A DNA stretch of 64,000 bases from assembly GCA_947034885.2 (NCBI GenBank), contig OX344752.2:8990001-9054000 (forward strand). Direction: 5' to 3'. The position numbers and the translations under genes were made by a program. This stretch comes from Thuidium tamariscinum (taxonomy: Eukaryota > Streptophyta > Bryopsida > Hypnales > Thuidiaceae). The notes beneath the pieces were generated by a model. The model made no database searches. It worked only from the letters and a program-made list of their open reading frames with translations, and had not been told where the DNA came from. Within the stretch, counting starts at the first letter, position 1, and every line of letters starts with the position of its first letter. Of this stretch, positions 22,167-34,607 are shown piece by piece.

Positions 22167-23219
22167 CTCCACGAAGCTAGTGTGCCCAGTTCGTAATAGA
22201 TGTTGCGTGCATGTCGACCTCATAATAGCCGGTTTAGTGTAGTTTTGTTGAGGTTGTATATTTCAAGATTGCGAATATATCATACATAAGTACTTGTAAG
22301 CACTTCCAAATCTGTATAGCCTTTTGTCACGACAGCATGAAGTTATGTTTCTTGATGCCCGGACGCTACTCATGACGTCTGCATGGCAGTGTTTTGTCGA
22401 CCGTTGTTTCCCTCGGTAGTCTAGGCAATCTAGGTACTTGGACATGCGGAAGCGGCAGTTGGAATGCTTGACAGTGAACACGCGTTGACAGGGAAGGGGA
22501 AGCGGCAGTCCGCTGTGTCAGGTGAACAATGGAGCCGAAGCTGACCGGACGCTGACAAGCTAGACGCACCTCCAGCAAGGTAGTTGCAGCGGCAGCCTAG
22601 ATGATGCGATGTATGCCTGCCCGTTCCGCCCGTCCCCTGCGGAAGGAATCTCGTACGTCGATTACTCTAGGAGCAACGGAGAGAGAATTCACCATGGATT
22701 GACGCTCTCAACAAGGTTCTTCAACTGTTCGCCAACTTCCCAGCAACTCAGCATCTCTGCTCATTGGAGCATCTCCTGCTTTGTTTTTTTTCGCACCATT
22801 CACTTTTTTCAAATTTTTCTGAACTAGGCGCATAGCAAGATCTACTGCACTTTATTTTCTGTAAATTCTAGGCAGTGCCTGTCAATTTTACTTCTTTTAC
22901 CTCAAGAGCTCTCAAAAACGCAACAGAGAGTCACCATGTACGTGATTGACAGAAATTTTTTACGACATTTCCACTCCTGCCCACTTCATAGAAACGCCGG
23001 CCGTGATGAGAATCTTTGAGACATTGAACGCCACTACACTCGCCTTCCTCCGATTTCACTCGTGCATCAGACGCCTCAACCTCCGCCACCATATCCTCCG
23101 CCTTTCCGTTGTCGTCGACTCGCCTAGGAAACAGAGTGATCAAATCTCTCCCCCCTCGCGGTCTTAGGTCCGAAGCGCCCTTCTTGTCCGCGGCTATATG
23201 TCCGTCGTTTAAGGGTTAA

Positions 23220-23815
23220 GGAGATTTCAGAGACATGGTTCAAGGTGGATGTTTGGGAAATTTTGCAAAAAGAGGGGGGTTGCTCATGTTTTTTAATGAT
23301 GCTAATGATCAAAAAGTAATCCACGATATAAGCACTTTTCAAGTTCTCCTGTTTAGAGATTTAAAAAAAAAATTCCTTTAGTAGTTTTCTTCATCTTAAA
23401 AGTGTTTACATTAGTCATATTTTTCTAAAAATTTAAATTATTTAAGAAAAATTTAAGTACTCCCAAAAAAATAAGCCAAACATAGTAAATAGTACAAGTG
23501 TTTCTTGCATTCGCCCCTGTGTAGACTCTTCCTTGAGAAAAGCATCATTGTAAATATGAACATTTTTGTGTAGTCAAGTTAATCCCTATCTTTGGGACCA
23601 TTTTCATATTACATGTGTGGAATGTATGTTGCAGTTTTAAAAATCTACTCTACTGTGACATGCCATGGCATAGTTTGCAGTCCTTTCAATGGTGTGTTAG
23701 AGTGTTTGTAGACTGACAGTCATAGTGCTAGATACACGCTTTTGCATTCTGCGCTTAATCATGCTATGTGAATGCTGGGTAGTTTTAAATTGGATGAGTC
23801 TTGTCGGAGTCATGT
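23220..23815. other. Intergenic, with one MITE end near 23480-23515
   Basis: TAGTACAAGTGTTTCTTGCA near 23490 matches the right end of the 737-bp MITE at 51191-51927 (TAGTACAGGTGTTTCTTGCA), but no partner end was found. Otherwise nothing is recognised. Confidence 0.5.
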
Positions 23816-23849
23816 CACTACTAGAAAATGGATGTTTTATGACTGCAAA

Positions 23850-24440
23850 AACATGACTGAGGATGATTAGTGACTAGTTGCAGTCATATTTTGACCTTAT
23901 ACTTCAAAAGTGTATAGTATACACCCATTGAGAACACCAAATACTTCATAGGGAACGATAGGGAACACATTTGTAGGCACAAAGTCATATTTTACAGTCA
24001 TATTTTTCCTAATCATGTTTTGCAGTCATATCTTCATAAATATTACATTTTTTTCTGTTTTGGGTAGTCCAAGGAAAATTTGAATGGGGAACATGTTTGG
24101 AAAGCATTTAGTCATATTTTTACTTCAGTCATATTTTCAGTCATATTTTTTATGAGTTATATTTTGCAATTAAATTTATTTGGTAGTAATTTGTTTTCTT
24201 TGGGGGCAGTCCAAGGTAAATTTAGCCTAAGTATATGTTGAGAAAGTGCCTAGCATATTTTTGCTCAAGTCATATTTTGTAGTCACATCTTTTTGGTAGT
24301 CATTTTTTTTCTTTTGGTGGCAAGTAAAGGAAAATTTGGGTGGAAAATATGTCTAAAGAGTGCCTAATAATATTTGTTAGTCATAATTTTGCTTCAATTG
24401 TATTTTTGTGTAAGTCATATTTTATATTCATATTTCTTTA
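23850..24440 (+). repeat. CACTA left subterminal array AGTCATATTTT
   Basis: At least ten copies of AGTCATATTTT or one-mismatch variants are spaced 20-60 bases apart. In En/Spm such repeats bind the TnpA accessory protein; that role is inferred here. Confidence 0.85.
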
Positions 24441-27400
24441 GTAATTATTTTTTTCTTTTTGATGAAGCCTAAAGAAAAGGTAGGCAATCTATAATGGGGC
24501 TTTTATATTTTGGTCCCAAGGACCATTCCTTGGATTTAAAGCATGGTTTTCTCTATAAAAAAAAACATTATATTTAGTTTTATGATTTGTTTAATACAAA
24601 ATTGATGTCAAATAATTTGGAGTGACACTTCTTTATATTTTAATGAATACCTTCAAATTTTTCATAGAACTCAATAGAGAAGCAAAAAAAATTAAGTTGT
24701 TAACAACAAGAGACAATTAAATAATTCTCTTAAAAGAATTTAGGAAAAAATTAGAAGAGATTAAAAGCGTATGGACAATATGGAGCACCAAGGTTGAACA
24801 AAGCTTGAGATTCTACAATGGAAAGTAGGCTTGCCTTAACCAACTATTGGGATTTGTTGTGAGGTTGATTGATTATGTTGATTAATTGTGATGCCTCATA
24901 CAAATTAAAAGGTAATTAGGATAATTAATACAAAATGAAATCTCATGCATTCAAATTGAAGTAGCCAACCTATTTCCAATCATTTAAGCAATTACACATG
25001 ATTAAAGTGTAGTTTTTTTAATTCAAATTTTTTTCCATGTATAGAAATAGAGTTTAGAAAAATAACATATTTTTCTAGAATTTTATTACACAAAGCATAA
25101 CTACTATGAATTTTTTATTAGAAGGTTCTTCTTGATCTATAATGGTAATATAAACCTTACTATTTTTGACCATAGACTGATTGCAAAATCAACCAAGGGA
25201 TGATTGCATTTATGAGAGCCTTAAAACCATTCATAATGTACTACAATTGCTTTGGAAGTTGCACCACAACTTCAAGGAAAAGAAGCAACCTATAGATTGG
25301 AAATGGGGGCCCAGGTGATCGGAAATGGATTGGCTACCTTAATGATGTACTACATTAGAGCTTTTGGAGCTTAAAAAAAAACATATTGCTTGAAAAAAAC
25401 CTAATCCAAAGAAGAGAAAAAGGAATGTGAGAAAATCCATACAAAAGAAGCCATAGAGTAAAGTACATCGGGAGTGCAATTTGTGTTGAATAGTTTAAGT
25501 GTTTGAAGTAGAAGTAGAAGTTTGAAGTTGCTATCCTAAGCTCTATGCATTGTTAGAAGACTAATATGATTCTTTTATAAAAGTATGACTATATATTAAA
25601 CAAAGATTGTTGATTACAATACACATGGTGGATCAAATGAAGTTGTAAGGTCCTAACTCCTAAATATATACTTATGGTAGAGGGACCCATAATCGATAAA
25701 AGAAGCACATCTAAATATGATCTAGGCTAGTGCAAGGCAAAGCAAATAATTTCAGAGGTGCAGATAGAAATGATGAAGATTGTAAAAATTTTGGTAAATT
25801 TGTCTCTTGAATTGAAATTACTATGAATTTTAAAAGGCAAAAGTTGTACTTGACCTATAACCAGCATCTAGAGTCATCGAATTTCCATCATTCAAGAATA
25901 CTTTCCCACTAATTACTTCCTACATTTATGCTCACTTATATGTCATAAACTTATTGGTCCAAGCCTTGAAAAAATACAAAGATACACATTCCAAGGAGAA
26001 AACGGATATCCATTCCAATCTTGTTTGGAATAGGGTACCCTATTTATTGTTGATGGGGCGTACATCAAGAATGGATCCCTCTACTATAATTAGCATTTAT
26101 AAGGCTTATGTCATCATAGTTGTTTGATTCCTAAAATAATTATAAACTAATTAGTAGGTATTAGTAATAGAAGTCAAAGGTTGCAATACTAAAATATGCC
26201 AAGAAAATAGAAAAAAAAAAAAAAAAATATAGAAAATAAATTGGAGAACGTCAAGAAGGGAAATATTAAAAAAATAGACCATATGCTTTAAGAAGGATTA
26301 GATCATAGATAGAATTTATATACCTTCTTTTAAAAATTGTTGTTTAAGTTGAATATATGAAGAGACAAAAAATGCAATGAAAATGGATGAAGGCAAGCCT
26401 CAAGATACACTTATAATATACATATTGGAGTATGAGCATGTGGTAGAAATGGATTATCCAACTTTAAATTCAAGATCACTTACATAAATTCTAGAATTTT
26501 TTTATAACATATAATATTTTTTTAAATTTAAAAAAATTTAAAAACATAGAATACAAATAAAAGTAGATAATTAAGAGTGCTAGTTTTAGATTGTAAATAT
26601 TAATGTTCATTTACTCTCAGGAAAAGAAAGAACCTTTCAATTTAAGTGACAATGTGACATAAAGAATTTAATTTTGAGCTTAAAAATTAACTTAGGCTAA
26701 TAGGCTAGAAGCAAATGTTGGATGAAATCTTGAAAGATGATTTAGAAATAAAACCTTATATATATTTAATTTTTTTTATAAACATTCTATTATAAATATT
26801 TTTACTATTTTAGAATAGGCATGTTGTGTTGTACAACTTATGCTTATAAAAAGTTTGAATTTTTGAAATTGGATTTGGAGAATTACAATTTTGGCCTAGA
26901 TTAGTCAAAACCATTTCAAACTTCTAACTTTTACTAATTTGTCAACTTTATTTAAGATGTAAATGACTTATAGTTTAATATTAGAAAAAACTTGTTCATT
27001 GTATAAAATGCAAAATGAACAACTTTTGAATATCTTATTAGGATTAAAAGTTCAACAATAAAGAACATGATTGTATATTCTTTCTCTCAAGGTTATAGAT
27101 AAAACTCACGTATGCCATGTATTGAAGTTTGTTTCTTTTTTAGAAAGTTTTTTGGACTTGTCATACAAGTCACTTGTAGAAGATTTGTATAGATCCTATA
27201 GAAGTTACGAAATTATTCATATGAAGATTGAAGCTCACCATGAGCACATGCACGCTTGTATTGGAATTAAAAGATAGGAATTTGGATGTTCCTACAAAGA
27301 TAAAGAATGCAAAAGCACAATCATTTGTTTTTGGCTTCAATAATTTTATAATTAGTACCGGTATGAAATACTTTTACTTTGCCACACTTTGTGCATGAGC

Positions 27401-27579
27401 TTAAATACATTGACAATTGCATGACACAAGCTTTAATATCTTTTTCATTCTATAATCATAGTTGCTTAAGGCCTTGCAACTTCCTTTTACAAATTTTGTG
27501 AAGTTGGAGTGTCAACTTGTATCCATTTTGAATCAAATTTAGATGTTTAACTAAATTAGTTATATTGTATAGCCATATT

Positions 27580-27793
27580 CACTAGTGGAAACCCTTGTTT
27601 AATGTGACAAGACTTAATTTTTCTTCACGGATTTTGCTAGACATCAAATGTAACAACTCGTGTTTTCATGTCAATATTGATGTTATGTTGAACGTTTTTA
27701 ATGGTACAAAAACATGAATTATTAATTTGATGTCTAACAAAATCTATCAAGAAAAATTGATCTTGTCACATCAAACAAGAATTTTTATTAGTG
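27580..27793. mobile_element. 214-bp CACTA MITE nested in the larger CACTA
   Basis: It starts CACTAGTGGAAACCC and ends TTTTTATTAGTG, with arms about 90 bp long that are inverted copies (TTGTTTAATGTGACAAG against its complement). The 3-bp duplication ATT lies at 27577-27579 and 27794-27796. Confidence 0.85.
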
Positions 27794-28009
27794 ATTTGGT
27801 CAATTTAATGTATATATCAAGTCTCATGACTAGAACCAATTATGTGCATGATTGGAGCAAGTCACATGACTAAAGCCAATCATGTATATGACTGAGGCAA
27901 GTCATATAACTAAGGCCAATCACAAGATTAGGGTTTTAAAATCCTAGCCGCTACTTTTTTGTAGCCACCACTAAATTAGGGTTTTGAAACTTTAGTTGTA
28001 GTCACCCCT

Positions 28010-28350
28010 TCTAAGTTGAACATTGGACTATTTTTGCTTCTTCTTTATTGTTTCTTGTTGCCTCTTAAGTTTTGCTTCTTGTTGTATTTTAGTTCTTACT
28101 TCTTTTTGTTTTTGAGTTCTTAGTTCTAGCTAATTAGTTCTTACTTCATGTTGTTTCTTAGTTCTTAATCTTTATTAATAGTTTCTTCTTGTTACCTTAT
28201 AGTTCTTGCTTCTAACTTCTTGTTTTTTTTTGTTTCTTATTTTCACTTGTTGTTTATTGTTTCTTAGTTCTTCTTGTTGCATCTTAGTTTTTCTTGTTGC
28301 ATCGTAGTTTTTACTTCTTATTATTTGTTGCATTTTATTGTTTCCTAACT
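28010..28350 (+). repeat. T-rich low-complexity repeat
   Basis: Degenerate reiterations of TTCTTGTTGCWTCTTAGTTC occur inside the CACTA element. The open frames here are compositional. Confidence 0.75.
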
Positions 28351-29099
28351 TTTATTTCTTGTTGTATCTTGAACTCTTAATTCTTCTTTGTTTTTACTTT
28401 TATTGCATCTTCATGCATTTAGTTACATCTTGCTTATTGTTAGCTCTTAGCACTTCGTACTTTTTTGCTAATTGGTCCCTCTATCACCATTGTTATTTTT
28501 TCTTCTTGTTTATTTTCAATTTTTAGGGATATAGATGTAATGAATTTTTCTTACCTTAAACTTGTGCTACATATTTTGTATTATCTTAAATTTTTAAAGG
28601 TTGAGTTTTTTTATTCATTCATTGAAAATTAACCTTTTTAATTGTATGTGTAGGCATTCAAGATTGAATGAAGTTAGTAGAAGCTACTTGCAACACTAGA
28701 GAGGCAACATCTTCACATTTTTGTAAGGAATATAGATCCTATAAGCATGCAAAACTATACATTTATAATGAGTCATTATCATATGTTTTGTATTATTGAC
28801 TAATAAATGTCATTGACAAGAGATACATTCTTTTTTGCATTACGCTTTTTATTATGATTGACTCTTGAGCATCTCAAAAATCATACTTTTTCACTTTCAA
28901 TTGGATAGACTTTTTACTTAGCTACTAAGTTTTGTTGATGCATATTGCATAATTACAATGAGATATATCTACTTAGAACATATAAAAAGTGTAATTGTAA
29001 TTTATGATAGTTTATGATTGTAATCCTCAATCATCCCATTTACAAATTACGAATACAAATGCAAGAAATTTAACTCTCCCTTATCTAGAATATCACTTG

Positions 29100-29850
29100 T
29101 TTGAGTAATATTTTACAATATATCTTAGTCAAAATATGACTAGTTGTAGTGAGATAACACTCACAATAAAGCCATAAATGTAACTCTAAATTTTTAAAGA
29201 TATGACTACATTCAATCATAAAAATATTAATAGCATCCTATATGAATTACCACATCATTAAGAAATATGATTCACATGAGTAGTATTTCACATCATCCAA
29301 AAATACAATTCACATGAGTCATATTTCACATCAACAAAAAAATACAACTCACAAGGATTATTTTTGAAATTAGAAAAAAACATGACTCACATGAGTCATA
29401 TATTAAATCAACAAAAAATATGACCCACAAGTCATTTTCTACGACATCAAAAATATGACTCATAAGAGTCACCTTTCACATCATTAGAAAATATGACTAT
29501 ACAAAGTCATATGCCATGTCAGCCAAAATATGACTCTATCTAGTCATATGCTACGTCACCAAAAAATATGATTACATCAAGTCATATGCCACATAGGAAT
29601 TTTTTTTTGCCTGGGCAGCACAAAAGAAAGTCAAGCCTTTAAGGATAGTCAACGTATACGCCATGTTGGCAAAAAAAAATGGCTAATTATGGTTAATTAT
29701 ACCCCCTAATGTATATGACTGCAAATGTGACTCATGTCCAAAATGACTCGTCGGTAATGACTGGACCCAATCATATCCTGCATCATCTACAGTGATTTTA
29801 GCATGAGTCATATTTTGAGATTTTATGACTCATTGCAGTCATATTTTGCA
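29100..29850 (-). repeat. CACTA right subterminal array AAAATATGACT
   Basis: More than ten copies of AAAATATGACTC or close variants, plus the partner word ACATGAGTCATAT. They are inverted relative to the left array. Confidence 0.85.
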
Positions 29851-29881
29851 GTCATAAAACATGCATTTTCTACTAGTGTGT

Positions 29882-30904
29882 GCATATAGTCTTGCCGAAG
29901 CTTAGAGTGACAACAAGTTAGAATGCAGTAATAGATCAGTTAGGAGAAGAAGTCCTCTTGTGTTGTGAAGGTGGTGGTTGACTACAAACTGTGTATATGG
30001 GGACTGGCAAGTGACTTTAGAAGAGCGCTTCATGAGTTTTCTAATAAGAAAAAAAATAGAGAATAAGTGGAAGACAACTAGGAAAAGATTGTAAGGTCAA
30101 GAGCGTTTTTGTTCAAGATGCACTGAATATGCTTTTACAATGCATGAGTAACTCGGATATGACTAGTATAAAGGAATAGAACGAACACAAGAATTTTTCA
30201 AATACAACTTGAAAATGACTTTCCCACAACTTACATCTTGGCTTCAACTAATTTTGCACAACTCTATTATGACTCCAAAATAACTAATGCAAGAACCGTA
30301 GTAGCCCTCCAGAAATCACTCAAAAATGACTTCTAAATGACTCAGGAGTTCACCACGTGGTAGCAGTCAAGGAATTTTTTGCTACTACAAAATGACTCTG
30401 AAATAACTCCTGATGTTGCTAACGTATATGTCCACATCAATTTTTTCGTGACTTCTCCATAACTCCAAAATGACAACAAATTAGTGAGGTCATCTAAAAT
30501 ATAGTAAAATTTTGCTTCATACGGGAAATAGACCACCTTTTCTAAAAAAATTGCCCAAAAATCCCAAGTGCCATGTAGACCCTCCCATCCTTATGTCATC
30601 CAACTCCCATATAGATGGTGATAATACATCAACAATCATTACAATCCATGACTTGTCTACAATGAATTCTGAACCCCAAGTCGACCGGAAGTCATTTTTG
30701 TTTAGAATGATTGCCTTGCAGTCGTTTATTGCAATCATTTAAATCCTGTCTTTTTTTTGTAATGAAAAACACATTTGGAGGTGAAATTTGATTTCTAAAC
30801 CAAATCAAATGAAAAAACTTTATGTTACAAAATGATTCAAAACTTGTATACAAACACATTGGTAAAAAAAATTCATTCAATTAACTCATTGTGTCTACAA
30901 AAGA
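29882..30904. other. Intergenic with scattered ATGACTCC words
   Basis: About 30180-30480 contains AAATGACT or ATAACTCC words at 20-60-base spacing, reminiscent of a subterminal array, but no CACTA end bounds it. No gene is recognised. Confidence 0.45.
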
Positions 30905-31500
30905 GCTTTGAAATGTCAAAAATCAACAAGAAAAATTGCAAAAAACACATCTAAAGTTGAACCTCCTTCTACTAGAATGCTTCTTAGTCACTCATTAATT
31001 CTTGGATCAACATGGAATTTTAGCTATACAAACTAGATTAGTATACGCAACATATTCAAAAAGAATTATTGAGAATGGAATTTGTATGAGGAAGAAACAA
31101 GTTGCCAAATTTCACTCTACTCCAATAATGGTAGGATTTTGAACTTTGAATTGCTCCCAAAAATTCAAAACAACTTGGATTGATATGAAAACTTTACCAC
31201 AATAACTATACTTCAAGGGAAACAAAATCCAACAAATTTTATTGAAAATGAGCAATAGATGAAGGAGATACAAGGCCCCAAAGTAGCCCCAAAATGTAGT
31301 TTGGTGAACTCAATTGAAGTTGTGAACTTCAATTGGCTTCCAAAAAATCAATACATCTTGGATTGATCTGAAAATGTTACCACATAAACTAAAAAAGAGA
31401 ATTCAACTTTTTCAACAAGTTTTATTGAATTTGGACCTTGGATGCAAAAGTTACAGCACTTTGAACTAGACTTAAAATTGTGTGAGGACACTTTCAATCC
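30905..31500. repeat. Dispersed AT-rich repeat, copy 2
   Basis: Collinear with 400-1000 (TTGCAAAAAACACATCT, TTCTACTA, AAACTAGATTAGT) and, in its distal part, with 43985-44350 inverted. Confidence 0.65.
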
Positions 31501-33375
31501 TCTTTGTCACTTTGGAGTTAAATCAAAAGTTATGAGTAAAATTCAAAGAGGAGTTGGCATGAATAATTTTTTTTGACATTTTTAAACAACCTCTCTGAAA
31601 TTTATTCATAAATTTTGATTGGAGACTTAAAATTGCAAATAGATTTTTTGAAATGAAAGTTAAATTGAGTTAATAACTATTCATAGTTCGAAGTTTTTTC
31701 AAAAAAATTGATTTACTATGCCTAAATGGCTTCTTAAGTTTGCTGAATTAACAAATCTATTGGGAGACAATGCAAGATGTAAATAAATTAAATTCTATTC
31801 ATTGTCAAGACACATAAGCTCTAATATATTCTAGTGTGTTCTATGCTCTAATATGCTCTAATTTGCTCTAATATGTAGGTCTAGGATTTCAACCTTGGAA
31901 GCCGCACGTTTAGGTGGCCATTGTCCATTGGTTGGACCACATAGCAAGGTGACCTATATGGCCATTTTGATGACATGGGACTTGCCATGTGGCATATTTT
32001 GTATGGTTAAATGTCATTTTTATTTTTTATTTTTTATAATTTTAAAAACTAAATTAACAAAATAATTAACAAAAAAAGTCAATACTTTTTTGTAAGAAAC
32101 TATCCAAATTAACATGTCTAAATCAACAAAAGAAAAACACTTGTGGGTTAAATTTTTGTTAATTTTGCCACTGAATTTTCTAATGGTATAGGGCTATAGG
32201 TAGGTGAGCAAGTCTATTTTGCAACCATTTAACAAATGCAAATAGTATGAAGAGCCAATGAAATGTGAGTTTTCAATGAGTTTTTTGTATGCAACTTTAT
32301 TAATAGAATGATAAGTATATTAGTGAATTTTGTTAAAGTAATGATAATAGTTGCTTTTTGACAATCTTTAGTGCAATGTTTAATAGAAATGAAAATCCTA
32401 TGTATTGTAGTTTTATTAGTACTTTTTGCTATTTCTTCTTCAAATTTTTTTTTCCATAATGGTTCTTTTTACTTGTGAATAAAACCAAAACATTGAAGCC
32501 TTTAAGTATAGATTCTACTATATATTGTTGAAAATTTTGAGAAAATCCTTATATAAATCATTTGTTGTAGTTGAAGTTGTATACCTATAACCCTTCTTTA
32601 AATATACAATGACATGGCATTTTAGTTTATATTATAATATTCTAGGCTATAATATACACCTACAAATTTTAATCTAATTTTCTATTTAATAAGAATCTCC
32701 TTCACTTTTCTTGAAAAAAATCACAATAATTTTACAATAAAAATCTAAAAATTTTAAAAACTATAAAAGGATTTTTTCTTTCATCTTTGGAAAAATATTT
32801 GAAATATTTCATTTTCAAACATTAGAAAGAAAGAGCATGTAAAGTGAAGGTTTTTGAAGTTCAACTACAATCATTATGAATGATTTTTAAAAAGAATTTT
32901 CATCAATTCAAACACTAATATCTTGTAATCTACACGGTAAAAAATTTCCAAAAAAAATTCCTCATCTTTTCAAACTAGCTTACTACAAGATCCTATAATT
33001 ACATGAGTCTTAAAAAAATTCCCTTCAAAATTCGGTATTTATATTAGAAATGGAAATTTTGGAGTTGTTTTTGTAAAAACATAATAAAGGAACTTTATTG
33101 GTAAATTTTCAAGCCTCCTACCTCAATGCTTGATGAAATTGCATATATGTAACCAAATAAACAAATTGTATATAAAGAATTAAATGGTTACATTGTTGAA
33201 ATGGCATATCACATTTTGCAAAAAATGAGATATCCAAGTAACAAAGCAATAGGAACAAATCTCAAATTACAAAACATGTATCTAAAAAAGTTATATTGCT
33301 TCATATTTCACCATTTTATAAAAACTAACAAATTAATCATTTCATTGTAATGGACTCACTTACTCTTAACAAGTA
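31501..33375. other. AT-rich DNA without recognisable gene
   Basis: No bounded element or coding region was found. Confidence 0.5.
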
Positions 33376-33379
33376 TTGT

Positions 33380-33750
33380 AGGGTGATTGCAAAAAATACT
33401 TATCCTATTTTATGTCACACCTTCAAATTGATTTGTTTTTGGGCCATAACTTTTGCATTGTGGCTTCAAATGACTTAAAATTCATAAAAAAAGGTGCTTA
33501 TGACTATTATACATTGTATAAAAAAATTTGGAATTTAAAAAAATGTTTTGCTATTAAAAATGGCTCCCCAATTTTATGTCACACTTGCCAAATTATGATT
33601 TAAAAAATTTATTGAATACTCAAATAAATGAATTTAAAGTTGAAATTTGAAAGAAATGATCTTCTAATAGACTTGTAGATATTCTATGAAGGATTTCTAG
33701 AAATAGTTTATTTTACATGTTGTAAAAATCCACAAAGTAAGCTTCTTTCT
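33380..33750. mobile_element. Fragment of the 737-bp MITE family
   Basis: GGGTGATTGCAAAAAATACT at 33380, then TATTTTATGTCACAC and GGCCATAACTTTTGCAT, follow the reversed right part of 51191-51927. The second end was not located, so the boundary is approximate. Confidence 0.5.
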
Positions 33751-34087
33751 CTTTACATTTCAAAACATGTAAATTGTAAAAAGTTATTTTGGTAACTTTT
33801 TTTGCTGAAAGTTCATCTCTACAAAGTTGCTACAAACCATTCTTATAATCTCCCTAATAACTCTTTCCTTTCATGTAGTAGTCCTTCAAACATTTAAAGC
33901 AAAAAGATACTTGGAATCCCAAACAACCCATCTTTTTTTTGTAGTGGAGATTCCTTCTTGGATGGCATCCAATAATCTTTTGAAGAATTTAATGGTATGA
34001 GTCTACAATGACTCAACTTGTTAGTATAAAAATATATTTGGTGTCATTAAAAAAATTAGCATCACTGCAAACTACTTGTTCTCTTAG

Positions 34088-34471
34088 CCCTTAAATCTCG
34101 GATGGGTAATCGTGGAGAAAAAAGGATAGTGAACAGATGCATTGATCCAGCTGACCGAAGGAAGGGACACCATTCTTTAGATGTGAACAGTGCCAACAAA
34201 GTCCGCACCACATGCTACCCTCCTTGAAATTGAAACAAGGATAGTAGGGATTTGTCCACCGTAGTTTTCAATCTCCATGCCATTTGGGTACAATCTACAG
34301 CACCTAAAAAAGGAAATGCATTCAAAGACCGTGTTTCCAACCTTCCATGACAAAGCACGTCTCTGTTATCACGTTAGAAAAAAAAATTGGATGGAAAAGC
34401 CTTTTCTACATCCACCAGTCTATTTTTTGGTCATTCATCAGACGTCAGATGTTCGCGTCAATCTTTAAGGG
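34088..34471. mobile_element. Possible TTAA MITE, 384 bp
   Basis: The right end, reversed, is CCCTTAAAGATTGACG next to TTAA (34472-34475). The left end is CCCTTAAATCTCGG after TTAG (34084-34087). Only the outer eight bases agree well. It lies just downstream of the SUMO-protease gene. Confidence 0.45.
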
Positions 34472-34607
34472 TTAAAGAATTTACCATAATACAATCAAAT
34501 ACACAAATAAGCTAAATCAATGCACAATACATTGTACTAACAACATGTCTTCTAAACCAAGATTCAAATACAACATAAAAAACCTCAATTGGCAAACACA
34601 AGGACTT

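Larger units (their letters stand above)
16169..23215 (+). mobile_element. piggyBac-superfamily transposon, about 7.05 kb, inactive
   Basis: It is flanked by TTAA at 16165-16168 and 23216-23219. The left end CCCCTAAGCGACG matches the reversed right end CCCTTAAACGACG. The element carries a recognisable but stop-interrupted piggyBac transposase (19521-22166) and a nested LTR-retrotransposon remnant (16536 to about 18470), leaving about 5.1 kb of piggyBac sequence. It is clearly more GC-rich than its surroundings between 18500 and 23170. The matching ends of the TTAA-A MITEs mark them as likely non-autonomous derivatives. Confidence 0.88.
23816..29878. mobile_element. CACTA (En/Spm) transposon, 6063 bp, non-autonomous
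   Basis: The left end CACTACTAGAAAATGGATG is mirrored by the right end GCATTTTCTACTAGTG. The 3-bp duplication TGT lies at 23813-23815 and 29879-29881, the correct size for this superfamily. Subterminal arrays of AGTCATATTTT (left) and AAAATATGACT (right) flank an AT-rich interior. No TnpA- or TnpD-like protein is visible, so it must depend on another element. The interior contains a nested CACTA MITE and a T-rich low-complexity block. Confidence 0.92.

Noticed and set aside
23850-29850. Regular 11-mers as a CRISPR array
   Set aside because: Spacing is irregular, the repeats are inverted between the two ends, and the context is a plant CACTA element.
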